Below are positions 18,401 through 25,373 of a stretch of 40,885 bases of DNA, one piece after another; positions within the stretch are counted from its first letter, which is position 1; every line of letters starts with the position of its first letter. The DNA lies in NCBI GenBank assembly GCA_900316495.1, contig ONDC01000014.1, forward strand, positions 1 to 40,885. The letters run 5' to 3'. The translations under genes were made by a program, and so were the position numbers. The stretch comes from an uncultured Eubacteriales bacterium. Lineage in GTDB: Bacteria > Bacillota > Clostridia > Oscillospirales > Acutalibacteraceae. The notes under the pieces are model-generated. The model did not search any database, was not told the origin of the DNA, and saw only the letters and a list, made by a program, of their open reading frames with translations.

Positions 18401-21129
18401 ACGCCGGCGGCTTCGTCGGACTGTGCAACGGCGCGCAGATCGGCAACCGCGCCGACGGCAGACTTAATCTGGTAACCGAAATCCCTGTGGACGGCACATG
18501 GGTCAGGAACCTCAAAACCGTTACCGGCTCCAATTGCATCGGCGGCTTTGCGGGAAAGACCTCGGCGGCGTCGGTCGCCAACGCGGACGATTCCGATGCG
18601 TCCAACGGCATTGTGCAGGGACTTCTTGACAATGTTATCAGCAATCCCTCCCAGCTTCTTGACGTACTGGGGGCGACCATCACGGTCATCGGCAAGGCGG
18701 AGGTCACAGCCGCCAAGCCGGAATGGGGCATTGTGGTGGACGGCGAATACACAGACGCGCAGGGCAACACCCGATATGCACGCTGTGCCGGCGGCTTTGT
18801 CGGTTCGGCGGAGGCGACGGTGTGCGGCGCGAGGAATACCCCCGAACGCACGCTCAAGGTGACAGACCTTCGCGGCGTTTCCGGCGGCGAATACGCCGGC
18901 GGCTTCTTTGGACTCGCGCAGGTCAGCAGCGTGGCGGAGGTCGGCAGCTCCGATTCCTCCACGTCGGTTCTTGACCTCGTGAAGGCGGGCAATGTCAGTG
19001 TGCTTGACGTGTTCCGCACCTATATTTATCACGCGACCGTCACGGGCGTGGAGGACGGCGTCAGAATCATCGCCAACGACATGTCCGCCTCCGGCAAATT
19101 CAGCACCTACCGCGTCAGCGGCGCGGCGGGCGGCTTCGGCGGCGGTCTGATGAACGGCACGGTACAGAATTCCTCCGTCACCGGACTTAACGCGGCACAG
19201 GCGCCGAATTACGCGGGCGGTTTCGTGGGAATCTGCAGCACCAGCAGCGGCGTTTCCGCCGACGAGCTGGGCATGGAGCCGGACGCGGCGGGAACGGAGC
19301 TTCTCTCCGGTCTCGGACTCGGCGATCTCGGCGCGAACGCGCAGCTTCTCAACGTTGTCGGCTCGACCTTGACCAATTGCTCCGTGAAGGGCTTTGAGAA
19401 CGGCTTCATCGTCCGCACCTCCAATATCCAGACGGTTGAAGCGGGCGTGGTGGACGCCAACACGCTCATCAGCTCCTGTGCGGCGGGCTTCGTGGGCTTT
19501 GCCGACATGGCGCACATCGAGGACTGCGCGGCGGAGGACTTCAAGTATGCCCAGAGCACCCAGATCGCGGCGGGCTTCGTCGGCAGAACCGACGCGAATT
19601 CCCTCGCGGAAATCGAGGTCAATTCCGCCCTCACCGGCGTGATTGTCCGCATCGTGAACGAGCTTCTGAAGACGCTTTACGCCGAACAGCTTGAGAATAT
19701 CGACGTGATCAACGTCGGCACGGAGGAATCCCCCCTCTCGCTCAACGTCCTGTCGGACGGCGACCTGCTGTATGTCAATCTGATGGGTCTGAAAATAGGC
19801 GTTGCCTTCAACAAGACCGACGTGGAGGGCGAGAAGGACACGGCGATCATTACGATCGGCACCTCCACCATCAAGCTCCCCTGCGATGAGGAAAACGGCG
19901 TGGGCGACAATCCCGACATCTCCATCGCTCTCATCGAGGGCAACCGCACCGACATCAAGAACTGCTCCGTCACGGGTATTCCCGAGGGCTACGACGTGTT
20001 CGCCGGCGGCGCGAGCGAGACAGCGGACGGCACCGATCCCTTTGGCTATGCGGGCGGCTTCGTCGCCTACAACAAGGCGGGCATGATCTCCGACAGCACC
20101 ATGCTGCTGTGCGACGTGATCCGCGGCACCGAGAACGAAGAGGGCAAGCCCTCAAAGGTCGGTCCCTTCGTGGCATTCACCAGCGCGGGCGAACGTTACA
20201 GCAAGAACGAGCTGGAGAAAAACAACAATCATTACAGCATCTACCGCACCGACAACGGCGGTTATACCGAGGCGGACGACACGGAGGACAGCGTCATCGG
20301 CGAAGCGGCTGACGAAAGAGTGACGGTCAACGGCGATTCCTGCAACCGTTACGAAGCGACCCATCGCGCGGTGGTTCAGGCGCACGACGATCTCAAGGAC
20401 GCAGTGGAGACCGGCGGCAGCGGCGATAGCAGAGCGCTGCTTGCCTACGTATCTCCCGCGATGGAGGTGCTGATGCTCAACGTGCCGCTCGACGACAACG
20501 GATTGGGCGACACGCCTGTCACCATCGACCTGAAGGATCCCTGCGACACCGAGATAGACGTCACGGTCATCAAGGTGTGGAAGGACTTCATCTACCTCAG
20601 TTCCCGTCCCGACGAGATCAAGGTCAGGATCGCCCGGACGGAATACGGCGAAAACCGTCCTGCCGAGATGATCATTGCCGGCAGCACCGAGGGACTGCAG
20701 AACGTCTCCGAGCTGACGCTTGACAATTCCGGCGGCAGCGCGTGGGCGACGACATGGCAGGCGATTCTCGAACGTCAGCCCGTCGCTGTCAGAAGGACAG
20801 TGGATGGTCAGGAGAAGGTTATCTACTACCAGTACGTTGTGGAGGAAGTCGGCTTTGAAAATTACAAGGCGTCCTACGACGTGGATCAGGCGTCTGCGAC
20901 GGCAAGGATCATCAACCGCTACACCGGACCGCTGCTTCCCGGAACAGGCGGAGCGGGCGTGCTGATGTTCTACGCGATAGGTCTGTTCCTGCTGATCGGC
21001 GGCGGAATGCTGCTGATCCTTTGCCGGAAGGACAGAAGATACCCGGCTGCCGCAGCGAGTCCTGTGGACGTCGAGCTTGACCTCTCGGATTTCTCTGATT
21101 TCTTCAAGGATCTTAAGAAGAAGAAATAA
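12454..21129 (+). CDS. giant repeat adhesin with Cna_B domain and LPGTG sorting signal
   Basis: A 2891-residue exported protein. After a signal peptide (about 1-38) come acidic, Asp/Ala- and Glu-rich linkers and three short IHLYNYRQL-type modules. About residues 650-2550 hold roughly 30 copies of a glycine motif (GGFVG, GGFAG, GGYVG) spaced 50-100 residues apart, like GLUG-type or right-handed beta-helix adhesins. Between many copies lies an amphipathic segment rich in Leu and Val. Four cysteines cluster at 456, 463, 466 and 469, with CxxC at 602-605. A Cna_B-type domain (about 2690-2820; VIKVWKD, YVVEE, IINRY) fits an intramolecular isopeptide bond. LPGTG (2828-2832), one membrane helix and an unusually long tail of about 35 residues end it. 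A class C sortase gene follows 30 bases on. Function: wall-linked adhesin or pilus-tip protein (inferred). Confidence 0.93.
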   Translation: MRKQWSFRALAILLVMSLLVTLGEQGLLTLGNNTVTVKASGEAGDGSFGSYITYNGAVDLKTTGDDTQKQPENQDNPDAQTPSADNAGDGADAQGDADAQDGADADAARKLFSDGTIHLYNYRQLQLVGTGAKLTDADDSVETIGLGAPVTDENGEHVTYGSKATYFLEDDITLPEDAVWVLPSDFEGGFSSRERREKEEKEQEDDGEDPDGGEEQPPDGSEDQPARSERLYDVESDTIYIQNIYQLRTLADRDRATIPVMTGDWSAEKFGVGQLIYPGDESQGYLTYSTSHRYVISSEFSASQPEEVSVALRGAEPIRAFADPSIDHVDGRDYFGQPAVTIDGTQYILIGDRAQLDAINKGRVVAGRRNEIEVYGPVWKVELSRPESSGDNWSVTSATLIYPGDADLIDGINVDGTNYNFRSNVMYDGNNGILSSDAYHSLAAGANVGRTKTTYCTINPDTCETCKTCKYDLSQTTNPFSDLKYTTDGNYIVFRDIDMGGQSNEWNPMTFNGKMYGVKASGGGDLWDAGHTKKNLDTGAKPVISNLYCVPVMKNGKLDVSAQMGVGFFGTLTPKNDRSNLLGTDVVVSNLKLSNGRVINECTECDMDETLISLLLPLVGGAVGTLLDPILRELLGKNGINTNKMLTELLDARRENPSALATGAFAGRAVGGVEITFCEVENMQVKTVKTSFEENGQIVGKGGFVGYVSGSFVYEILSQAIQTLVDGLSTVLNLIPGVGLGDLINVLLNNALPAGNLIPVGYNNVRIRSCKVINGSLSQENGKYGVGGFAGSVCGSEIRDSKVIAGTLSVKADHFGGGFVGVERDDVIKQTLGDLGVNIGSLYPLSEIIHCSVEVTKLEVSGRSYLGGFAGVQANSHVIESDINASNSIKITASGDYIGGFTGRSQLGTSFGLAEFIPGTGSLLGTVKDVVTSALSNNASQILLALGGVSQSAIVGCQINGRLELGTSGNKIGGVIGDGEAAYVIDSSDIRLVVRYADAEASDLPTSGSRMTRVSQLARVKAEGDFAGGIAGHLLSAYTASLLGSTLGLQSYLGFQISDVEINGVSAGYTVETDGDYAGGGAGFAIGGDVGFSKDYAFEKYLSTGGRQAQYDALSDAEKSEYRDEHIEEAISLCVDGNERSVVLRNLKFVSGHNHVGGFVGTTGPDKVVGGNGLNLNLLGLEVLSIDNLVGLTSGIHTNYGNCFVIGIDGGYYVTATGARDEFDDTDTTDFTAGGFAGDTTSVTMINCRATNLSYVTADDRAGKAGGFVGHAMAGNLAAVSAEPSSGGGLINIGQLVQIGADLVPAFEMCSVSFVDQAYVRANAAGGFAGEFRSGTVNLMGISQDADSPYAVYNIGHVQGGKFAGGFGGKVHSGALQRDGGSGLSLLGGVADIDVSGITSITNAYLPRINYAGVNSPEGFTVLAAYIADPDDKLSPSRTGYAGGFIGYGSGMEVSHCDVNRLANRTPSVPANLEEKDGSAYMNYGEEYRLTFENDFDGVWEKLPYSVAGALYAGGYIGYMNVGSSRALGDSIKLLDESLRTTAVLEGLQMVTSTIEHSDVYGAPGGFSVLASSHVLLGDGSYDEKGVGYAGGFAGKMAGAHIQDSSALNFNYVISEIAAGGYVGEMIPGDVADVLDYNAEEEGSAFTDLFSGVLDTDDLLQVVEAFVPTVYNSRTTCIPCGGAVRAQSPSDGREADIPVKRGFAGGFVGHDAGAQIWGNSDAPWMSDRKYGTQEGEPKRPCDAVRIRSVYGAEFAGGYVGLMEPGSTAATGSLSVLGGVIKAENLLGALNAVYPTIENANVYGPLEQLDARTWNAWIRYVGQYGGFAGELANVGQVTDENVDEKMSQFIYGYHVVAGRDEFDDSQTTILSGCAGGYAGAVYSGVIRYAVANNAKQVRAMKSAGGFVGEMQTEGLAQLGEASILGLTLSLDNLLKVAEVLVPVAFEAGVNGYQNGLIVRAEGLPTAEKVVAGDETRTVRTEGGYAGGFVGLCNGAQIGNRADGRLNLVTEIPVDGTWVRNLKTVTGSNCIGGFAGKTSAASVANADDSDASNGIVQGLLDNVISNPSQLLDVLGATITVIGKAEVTAAKPEWGIVVDGEYTDAQGNTRYARCAGGFVGSAEATVCGARNTPERTLKVTDLRGVSGGEYAGGFFGLAQVSSVAEVGSSDSSTSVLDLVKAGNVSVLDVFRTYIYHATVTGVEDGVRIIANDMSASGKFSTYRVSGAAGGFGGGLMNGTVQNSSVTGLNAAQAPNYAGGFVGICSTSSGVSADELGMEPDAAGTELLSGLGLGDLGANAQLLNVVGSTLTNCSVKGFENGFIVRTSNIQTVEAGVVDANTLISSCAAGFVGFADMAHIEDCAAEDFKYAQSTQIAAGFVGRTDANSLAEIEVNSALTGVIVRIVNELLKTLYAEQLENIDVINVGTEESPLSLNVLSDGDLLYVNLMGLKIGVAFNKTDVEGEKDTAIITIGTSTIKLPCDEENGVGDNPDISIALIEGNRTDIKNCSVTGIPEGYDVFAGGASETADGTDPFGYAGGFVAYNKAGMISDSTMLLCDVIRGTENEEGKPSKVGPFVAFTSAGERYSKNELEKNNNHYSIYRTDNGGYTEADDTEDSVIGEAADERVTVNGDSCNRYEATHRAVVQAHDDLKDAVETGGSGDSRALLAYVSPAMEVLMLNVPLDDNGLGDTPVTIDLKDPCDTEIDVTVIKVWKDFIYLSSRPDEIKVRIARTEYGENRPAEMIIAGSTEGLQNVSELTLDNSGGSAWATTWQAILERQPVAVRRTVDGQEKVIYYQYVVEEVGFENYKASYDVDQASATARIINRYTGPLLPGTGGAGVLMFYAIGLFLLIGGGMLLILCRKDRRYPAAAASPVDVELDLSDFSDFFKDLKKKK

Positions 21130-21159
21130 TAAATTCACGGACAAGGAGAGCTTTCGTTT

Positions 21160-21975
21160 ATGAAGAAAACGCTTGATATAGTCTTAATCATTATGATTCT
21201 CCTGACGGGACTCTCCCTGTTCCTCTATCCGACCGTCAGCAATCTCATCAGCGAGAGAAGCGGCTCGCAGGCGATCGACGACTATTCCGCGATCGCCGGC
21301 GGGCTGGACGAGGAGGCGGACGGCGAGGAACTGACGAAGGCCGAGGCGTACAACGCGGCGCTTTTGAGAAGCAGCGTTGACGCCGAGCCGACCGCCGTCT
21401 CCCAGTCGGATTACGAATACATGCTGAATCTTTCCGGCGACGGCATGATGGGGTATATCGATATTCCCCGCATCAACTGCCGCCTGCCGGTCTACCACGG
21501 CACCGAAGCAAAGACGCTGGAGAGCTACATCGGGCATCTCCCGTCCAGCTCGCTTCCTGTAGGCGGAGAAGGCACGCATTGCGTGCTGACCGGACATACA
21601 GGCTATCCGAGCGCAAAGCTGTTGACTGACCTTGATTCCATGGAGGTCGGCGACCGCTTCACCGTGACGACCCTCAGCAGGAAGCTGACCTACGAGGTGG
21701 ACAGCATTACGGTCGTCAAGCCGGACGAGACCGAAGCCCTCCGCATCAGGAGGGGAGAGGATCTCTGCACGCTCGTCACCTGCACGCCCTACGGCATCAA
21801 CACCCACAGGCTGTTGGTGCGGGGACACAGGGTGAAGGATGCGGAGCCGGTCAAGGCGGAGTTGAGCGAGACATTTGTGGACGTGCTGCTGCACAACCCC
21901 GTGATGATCGCACTGGCGGCGCTGTTAGTGATACTGATGATCACCTACGCCGCCACGCGGATCAGCAGAGAATAA
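21160..21975 (+). CDS. class C (pilus-type) sortase
   Basis: A 271-residue transpeptidase with membrane helices at both ends, as is usual for class C sortases that polymerise pilins. The catalytic set is present: His146 in TGHTGYPSAKLL, Cys208 in LVTCTPYG, Arg217 in NTHRLLVRGHR. The PVYHGT strand upstream is also typical. The usual DPF/DPW lid motif is not evident; the region before the catalytic domain reads SQSDYEYM, so the lid may be absent or altered. It should cleave LPXTG-like signals between Thr and Gly and join the acyl intermediate to a lysine of the next pilin or to the wall precursor. AAGGAG precedes ATG 21160. It lies between the adhesin gene and the pilin-sortase fusion gene, with short gaps (30 and 55 bases). 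Confidence 0.96.
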   Translation: MKKTLDIVLIIMILLTGLSLFLYPTVSNLISERSGSQAIDDYSAIAGGLDEEADGEELTKAEAYNAALLRSSVDAEPTAVSQSDYEYMLNLSGDGMMGYIDIPRINCRLPVYHGTEAKTLESYIGHLPSSSLPVGGEGTHCVLTGHTGYPSAKLLTDLDSMEVGDRFTVTTLSRKLTYEVDSITVVKPDETEALRIRRGEDLCTLVTCTPYGINTHRLLVRGHRVKDAEPVKAELSETFVDVLLHNPVMIALAALLVILMITYAATRISRE

Positions 21976-22030
21976 ATCCCATTTGTAATTAAGATGGAAA
22001 GAAATTCACAGAGAAACAGAGGCGAAAAAA

Positions 22031-23956
22031 ATGAAGAAAATCAAACAAAGCATTTCGATATGTCTGATCCTGATGCTTCTGAGCGCCTTTGCAATGACCG
22101 TCGTCGCGGACGCCAATCCGATCACACCCATTGACACCGCGAAGGAGGCGACGCTGACCGTCCAGTTCCACACCACGAACAACCAGCCCATCGAGAACGC
22201 GGTATTCAAGCTGTGGAAGGTCGGTGAAGTGACCAAGGCAGGCGCCTTCAGAATCAACGAGCCCTATCTGAGCGTCTATAACCCGGAGGACGAGTGGAAA
22301 AACGTGGTGCTTCAAATGCTCCAGAAGGCGGAGCAGGAGAACATCGAACCGCTGCTTACCGCCACCACGGATTCCAATGGCGTGGCGGCGTTCCAATCGA
22401 CCGACGACGTCAAGCTGCGGGCGGGACTGTATATCGTGGACGGAGGTCTCAAGCGCGGCAACCAATACGCCTTCAAGGCGACGCCGTTCATCGTCCGTCT
22501 GCCGAATTTCGTCGGCGAGAACCACGACGGCGTGAACGATGATGAGGACGTCTGGAATTATGACGTCATCGCCGTGCCGAAGGAATATACCGTCAGTCTG
22601 TACACGGTGTATTACAATGACAACAGGCAGAGCATCGGCAACCGGGAGGTTACGCAGATGCCGCAGCCGTCGTTCGAGCAATTCGACATCGGCAACAGCC
22701 GCCTGTTCACCGCCCCGCATTCCAGCGCCCCCCTTGAACCGTATGTCAGGCGGTCGGGCGCGGGCGATACGGACAAGAACCGCTATCGTCTGCTGTATGC
22801 CGAGCCGCAGGCGGAGGGCTATGAATTTGTCGGCTGGAACAAGGACAATACGGCAACCGAGGGCTTCCAGACAATGGATTTTGAGCCGGGCACATGGGAC
22901 TACAATGTCTACGCCATCTGGGAGCCGGTAAATGCGCCTTCTGAAAGCACGACCTCCGACGTAGAGTCTCCCGGCGTGGAATCGCCCGTCGTGGAATCTC
23001 CCGGCGTGGAATCGCCCGGCGTGGAGTCTCCGGGCGTGGAATCGCCTGGTGTGGAATCGCCTGGTGTGGAATCGCCCAGTGTGGAATCGCCCGGTACAGC
23101 GAGTCCGGGCGAGGATACCTCCCGCGGTTCCTCAAAGGAGCCGTCCAGCTCCAATGACGACGGCGGCACTCAGCCCAAGAAGGATCCGATTCTTCCCCAG
23201 ACAGGCATGCTGTGGTGGCCGGTTCCGGTATTGGCCATCTTAGGCTTTGCGGCGTTTATCGTCGGCGTGTTCTATGGCAGGAGGAAGAGGGACGATGTCA
23301 GGAACGTCCGTATGAGAAGCGGCATTCTGTTGATTGTCGGCGTTGTAATGGTATCATCCGCGCTGGCGCTGGTGCTGTACAACGGCTGGGACGACATGCG
23401 CGCCGGCAACGATACGGCAGCGGAGCGCGCGAGAATCGTGCGCATCATTCCCGGCCCCGACGAGAAGGACACATCCGCCCAGACACGCAATGACAACGGA
23501 GCCTCCGTCACGAAAATGCCGGTCAAGAGAATCGACGGCACGGATTTCTCCGCCATGCTCAGCATTCCGTCGCTGTCGCTGGAACTGCCCGTGCGCGACA
23601 TGTGGAGCTATCCGGGACTGCGCCGTTCGCCTTGCCGCTATGCCGGCTCGGCGTACACGGACGATCTGGTGATCTGCGGACACAACTACACCGCGCATTT
23701 CGGCAACCTGAAGCGCCTCGCGGCAGGGGATGAGCTTACGCTGACCGCGATGAACGGCGACGTGTTCCGCTACAGGGTGGCGGAGGTTACAGAGCTGTCA
23801 CCGGCAGCTTATGAAGAAATGATTCACTCTGCCTATGACCTGACGCTCTTCACCTGTACCATTGGCGGCGGCAGCCGCGTCACGGTGCGCTGCGCCATGA
23901 CCTCCTTCACCCCGCACGACAGAAACGTCATCACCTCGGAGTATGCGCTCTTCTGA
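22031..23956 (+). CDS. pilin-LPQTG-sortase fusion protein
   Basis: One intact 641-residue frame joins a sortase substrate to a sortase. Order: signal peptide (1-26); SpaA/Cna_B-type pilin domain (about 35-185, with ATPFIVRLPN and WNYDVIAVPK); a region ending GYEFVGWNKDN and YAIWEP like an InlB B-repeat (about 186-300); nine ESPGV repeats (311-355); a Ser/Pro linker; LPQTG (388-392); a membrane helix (about 394-414); a basic turn GRRKR; a second helix (about 427-447); and a sortase domain (about 500-641) with His551 (CGHNY), Cys609 (LFTCT) and Arg616 (SRVTVR). Topology predicts pilin and sortase both outside, linked by a hairpin in the membrane. Cleavage at LPQTG would free the pilin from its own sortase half. 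The sortase class is uncertain; it lacks the class C C-terminal helix. Confidence 0.95.
   Translation: MKKIKQSISICLILMLLSAFAMTVVADANPITPIDTAKEATLTVQFHTTNNQPIENAVFKLWKVGEVTKAGAFRINEPYLSVYNPEDEWKNVVLQMLQKAEQENIEPLLTATTDSNGVAAFQSTDDVKLRAGLYIVDGGLKRGNQYAFKATPFIVRLPNFVGENHDGVNDDEDVWNYDVIAVPKEYTVSLYTVYYNDNRQSIGNREVTQMPQPSFEQFDIGNSRLFTAPHSSAPLEPYVRRSGAGDTDKNRYRLLYAEPQAEGYEFVGWNKDNTATEGFQTMDFEPGTWDYNVYAIWEPVNAPSESTTSDVESPGVESPVVESPGVESPGVESPGVESPGVESPGVESPSVESPGTASPGEDTSRGSSKEPSSSNDDGGTQPKKDPILPQTGMLWWPVPVLAILGFAAFIVGVFYGRRKRDDVRNVRMRSGILLIVGVVMVSSALALVLYNGWDDMRAGNDTAAERARIVRIIPGPDEKDTSAQTRNDNGASVTKMPVKRIDGTDFSAMLSIPSLSLELPVRDMWSYPGLRRSPCRYAGSAYTDDLVICGHNYTAHFGNLKRLAAGDELTLTAMNGDVFRYRVAEVTELSPAAYEEMIHSAYDLTLFTCTIGGGSRVTVRCAMTSFTPHDRNVITSEYALF
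22961..23095 (+). repeat. nine 15-bp tandem repeats coding ESPGV
   Basis: Nine in-frame copies of GTGGAATCGCCCGGC and close variants (GTC, AGT or GGT as last codon). They encode the Glu-Ser-Pro-Gly-Val stalk between pilin and sorting signal. Copy number can change in frame by slippage, altering stalk length. Confidence 0.95.
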
Positions 23957-24003
23957 CGCGTCATCCGACTCAGAAAAAAGACTATCCCGATCCCATTCAT
24001 GAA

Positions 24004-24043
24004 CCCCGCCCGTCGGCTTCGCAAATGAAACCGGCGGGCGGGG
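24004..24043. terminator. hairpin repeat copy 1, probable terminator of the surface locus
   Basis: A 13-bp stem CCCCGCCCGTCGG/CCGGCGGGCGGGG (one T-G pair) encloses a short loop containing TTCGCAAATGAAA. It lies 48 bases after the fusion gene stop, with GGTTTTGG soon after. The same core recurs at 25214-25249 and 25281-25322. Confidence 0.75.
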
Positions 24044-24076
24044 CGGCTGGTTTTGGGAAGAATCATCCCGGCTGTC

Positions 24077-24105
24077 TTGACATGCGGGCGATACGGTGGT
24101 ATAAT
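24077..24105 (+). promoter_or_regulatory. perfect-consensus sigma-A promoter of the Rpn-like gene
   Basis: TTGACA (24077-24082), 17-base spacer, TATAAT (24100-24105). Both boxes and the spacing match consensus exactly, and the start codon is only 28 bases from the -10 box. Confidence 0.9.
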
Positions 24106-24132
24106 AAGACTGAGAAAAGGAAGGTGAGGCAG

Positions 24133-25197
24133 ATGTCGGACAAGGATACGGTCACCAAGGACTATATGCAGGATAGGGAAATATTTGCGGATGCATTCAA
24201 TTTTTATCTCTATCAAGGCAGACAGGTGATCAAGCCGGAGCAGCTGCGACCTCTTGACGCCACCTCCATCGTGCTTCCGTACGGCGAGGAAGGCAAGCCC
24301 GTCCCTCTGCAGAGATACCGCGATGTGCTGAAATCCGTGACGGCGATGGAGGATGACAAGGCAGCGTACCTGCTGCTTGGCATTGAAAACCAGTCGGAAA
24401 TTCATTACGCGATGCCGGTGCGGAATATGCTCTATGACGCGATTCAGTATGTGGCGCAGGTGGAGGAAATTGCGAAATCCCACAGGAGGAGCGACCAAAA
24501 GCCGGAGACAAGAGCGGAATTTCTGTCGGGCTTTTATCAGACGGATAAGCTGCTGCCCGTCATTACACTGACGGTATATTTTGGCGCGGACGAATGGGTT
24601 GCGCCGAAGGATCTGCACGGTATGCTGGCGGCGGAGGAGGATATACTGCCATATGTGGATAATTACCGCCTGCATCTGATTGCCCCGGCGGAGATAGAGG
24701 ACAGTGAGTTTGTCCGATTCCACACCGAACTGAGTCTTGCCCTGCGGTACCTGAAATACTCCAAGGACAAAATCAGGCTCAAAGCGCTGATCAATGAAGA
24801 AGCGGCATTCCGGAGCGTTTCCAGAAAAACGGCCGATCTGGTGAATGTCGTGACCAAATCAAAATTGCACTATTCAGAAAGAGAGGAGCGTGTCAACATG
24901 TGCGAAGCCATCGAAGGCATCATTCATGACGCAAAGGCGGAAGGAATAGAAGAAGGCAGAGCCGAAGGAATCGAAAAAGGCAGAGCGGAAGGAATCGAAA
25001 AAGGCAGAGCCGAAGGAATCGAAAAAGGCAGAGCCGAAGGAATCGAAAAAGGCAGAGCCGAAGGCAGAGCGGCAGGAAAGGTCGAGACACTACTCAGTCT
25101 CATTGAAAAGGGCATTCTGACGATTGCCGACGCTGCGCGGTTATTCAATATGACCGTGCCGGAATTTGAGGAAGAGGCAAAGCTGCTGAAGCAATAA
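24133..25197 (+). CDS. Rpn family / PD-(D/E)XK nuclease-like protein with octapeptide repeats
   Basis: A 354-residue protein of the Rpn/transposase_31-like family common in Clostridia. The N-terminal part (about 1-200) has the PD-(D/E)XK-type core, with LLLGIENQSE (Glu85, Gln87) as the E-x-Q variant of the active site. The region FRSVSRKTADLVNVVTKSKL and a short acidic helix follow. Then comes a run of octapeptides AEGIEKGR (about 269-308), and a terminal helix usual for the family. Relatives were linked to RecA-independent recombination; whether this protein cuts DNA is not shown. The start at 24133 follows AGGAAGGTGAGG. A frame open to 24025 is unsupported because it would begin inside the promoter. 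The gene stands alone between copies of one hairpin repeat, suggesting a small mobile or insertion-prone unit. Confidence 0.88.
   Translation: MSDKDTVTKDYMQDREIFADAFNFYLYQGRQVIKPEQLRPLDATSIVLPYGEEGKPVPLQRYRDVLKSVTAMEDDKAAYLLLGIENQSEIHYAMPVRNMLYDAIQYVAQVEEIAKSHRRSDQKPETRAEFLSGFYQTDKLLPVITLTVYFGADEWVAPKDLHGMLAAEEDILPYVDNYRLHLIAPAEIEDSEFVRFHTELSLALRYLKYSKDKIRLKALINEEAAFRSVSRKTADLVNVVTKSKLHYSEREERVNMCEAIEGIIHDAKAEGIEEGRAEGIEKGRAEGIEKGRAEGIEKGRAEGIEKGRAEGRAAGKVETLLSLIEKGILTIADAARLFNMTVPEFEEEAKLLKQ
24937..25056 (+). repeat. five 24-bp tandem repeats within the Rpn-like gene
   Basis: Units of GCCGAAGGAATCGAAAAAGG plus CAGA; the middle three or four copies are identical or differ by one base, the first differs at more sites. 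A half unit follows at 25057-25068. In frame, each encodes AEGIEKGR. Confidence 0.95.
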
Positions 25198-25213
25198 AGA
25201 GCATATCAACCAA

Positions 25214-25249
25214 CCGCCCGTCGGCTTTTCAAATGAAACCGGCGGGCGG
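25214..25249. repeat. hairpin repeat copy 2
   Basis: CCGCCCGTCGG/CCGGCGGGCGG stem with a TTTTCAAATGAAA loop (one base different from copies 1 and 3), 17 bases after the Rpn-like stop. Probably also its terminator. Confidence 0.8.
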
Positions 25250-25280
25250 AGTTTCACACTTCAGACGTCGCACAAAATCA

Positions 25281-25322
25281 AAAATGCCCGTCGGCTTCGC
25301 AAATGAAACCGGCGGGCATTTT
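25281..25322. terminator. hairpin repeat copy 3, bidirectional terminator
   Basis: AAAATGCCCGTCGG pairs with CCGGCGGGCATTTT around the same loop as copy 1. The A-run before and T-run after make it a terminator for both strands, placed between the Rpn-like gene (+) and hydA (-, ends 25374). Confidence 0.85.
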
Positions 25323-25373
25323 GAATTAATCAATCAAATGCTCAGCGCGAAGGAGCGCATTTCGGGAAGGAAA

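Noticed and set aside
17182..19515. 777-codon frame antisense to the adhesin
   Set aside because: No recognisable domain or ribosome binding site; composition (His, Arg, Ala rich) is that of an antisense shadow.
22961..25322. CRISPR array from the repeated units and hairpins
   Set aside because: The short units are coding tandem repeats without spacers, and the hairpins are only three and unevenly spaced; no cas genes.
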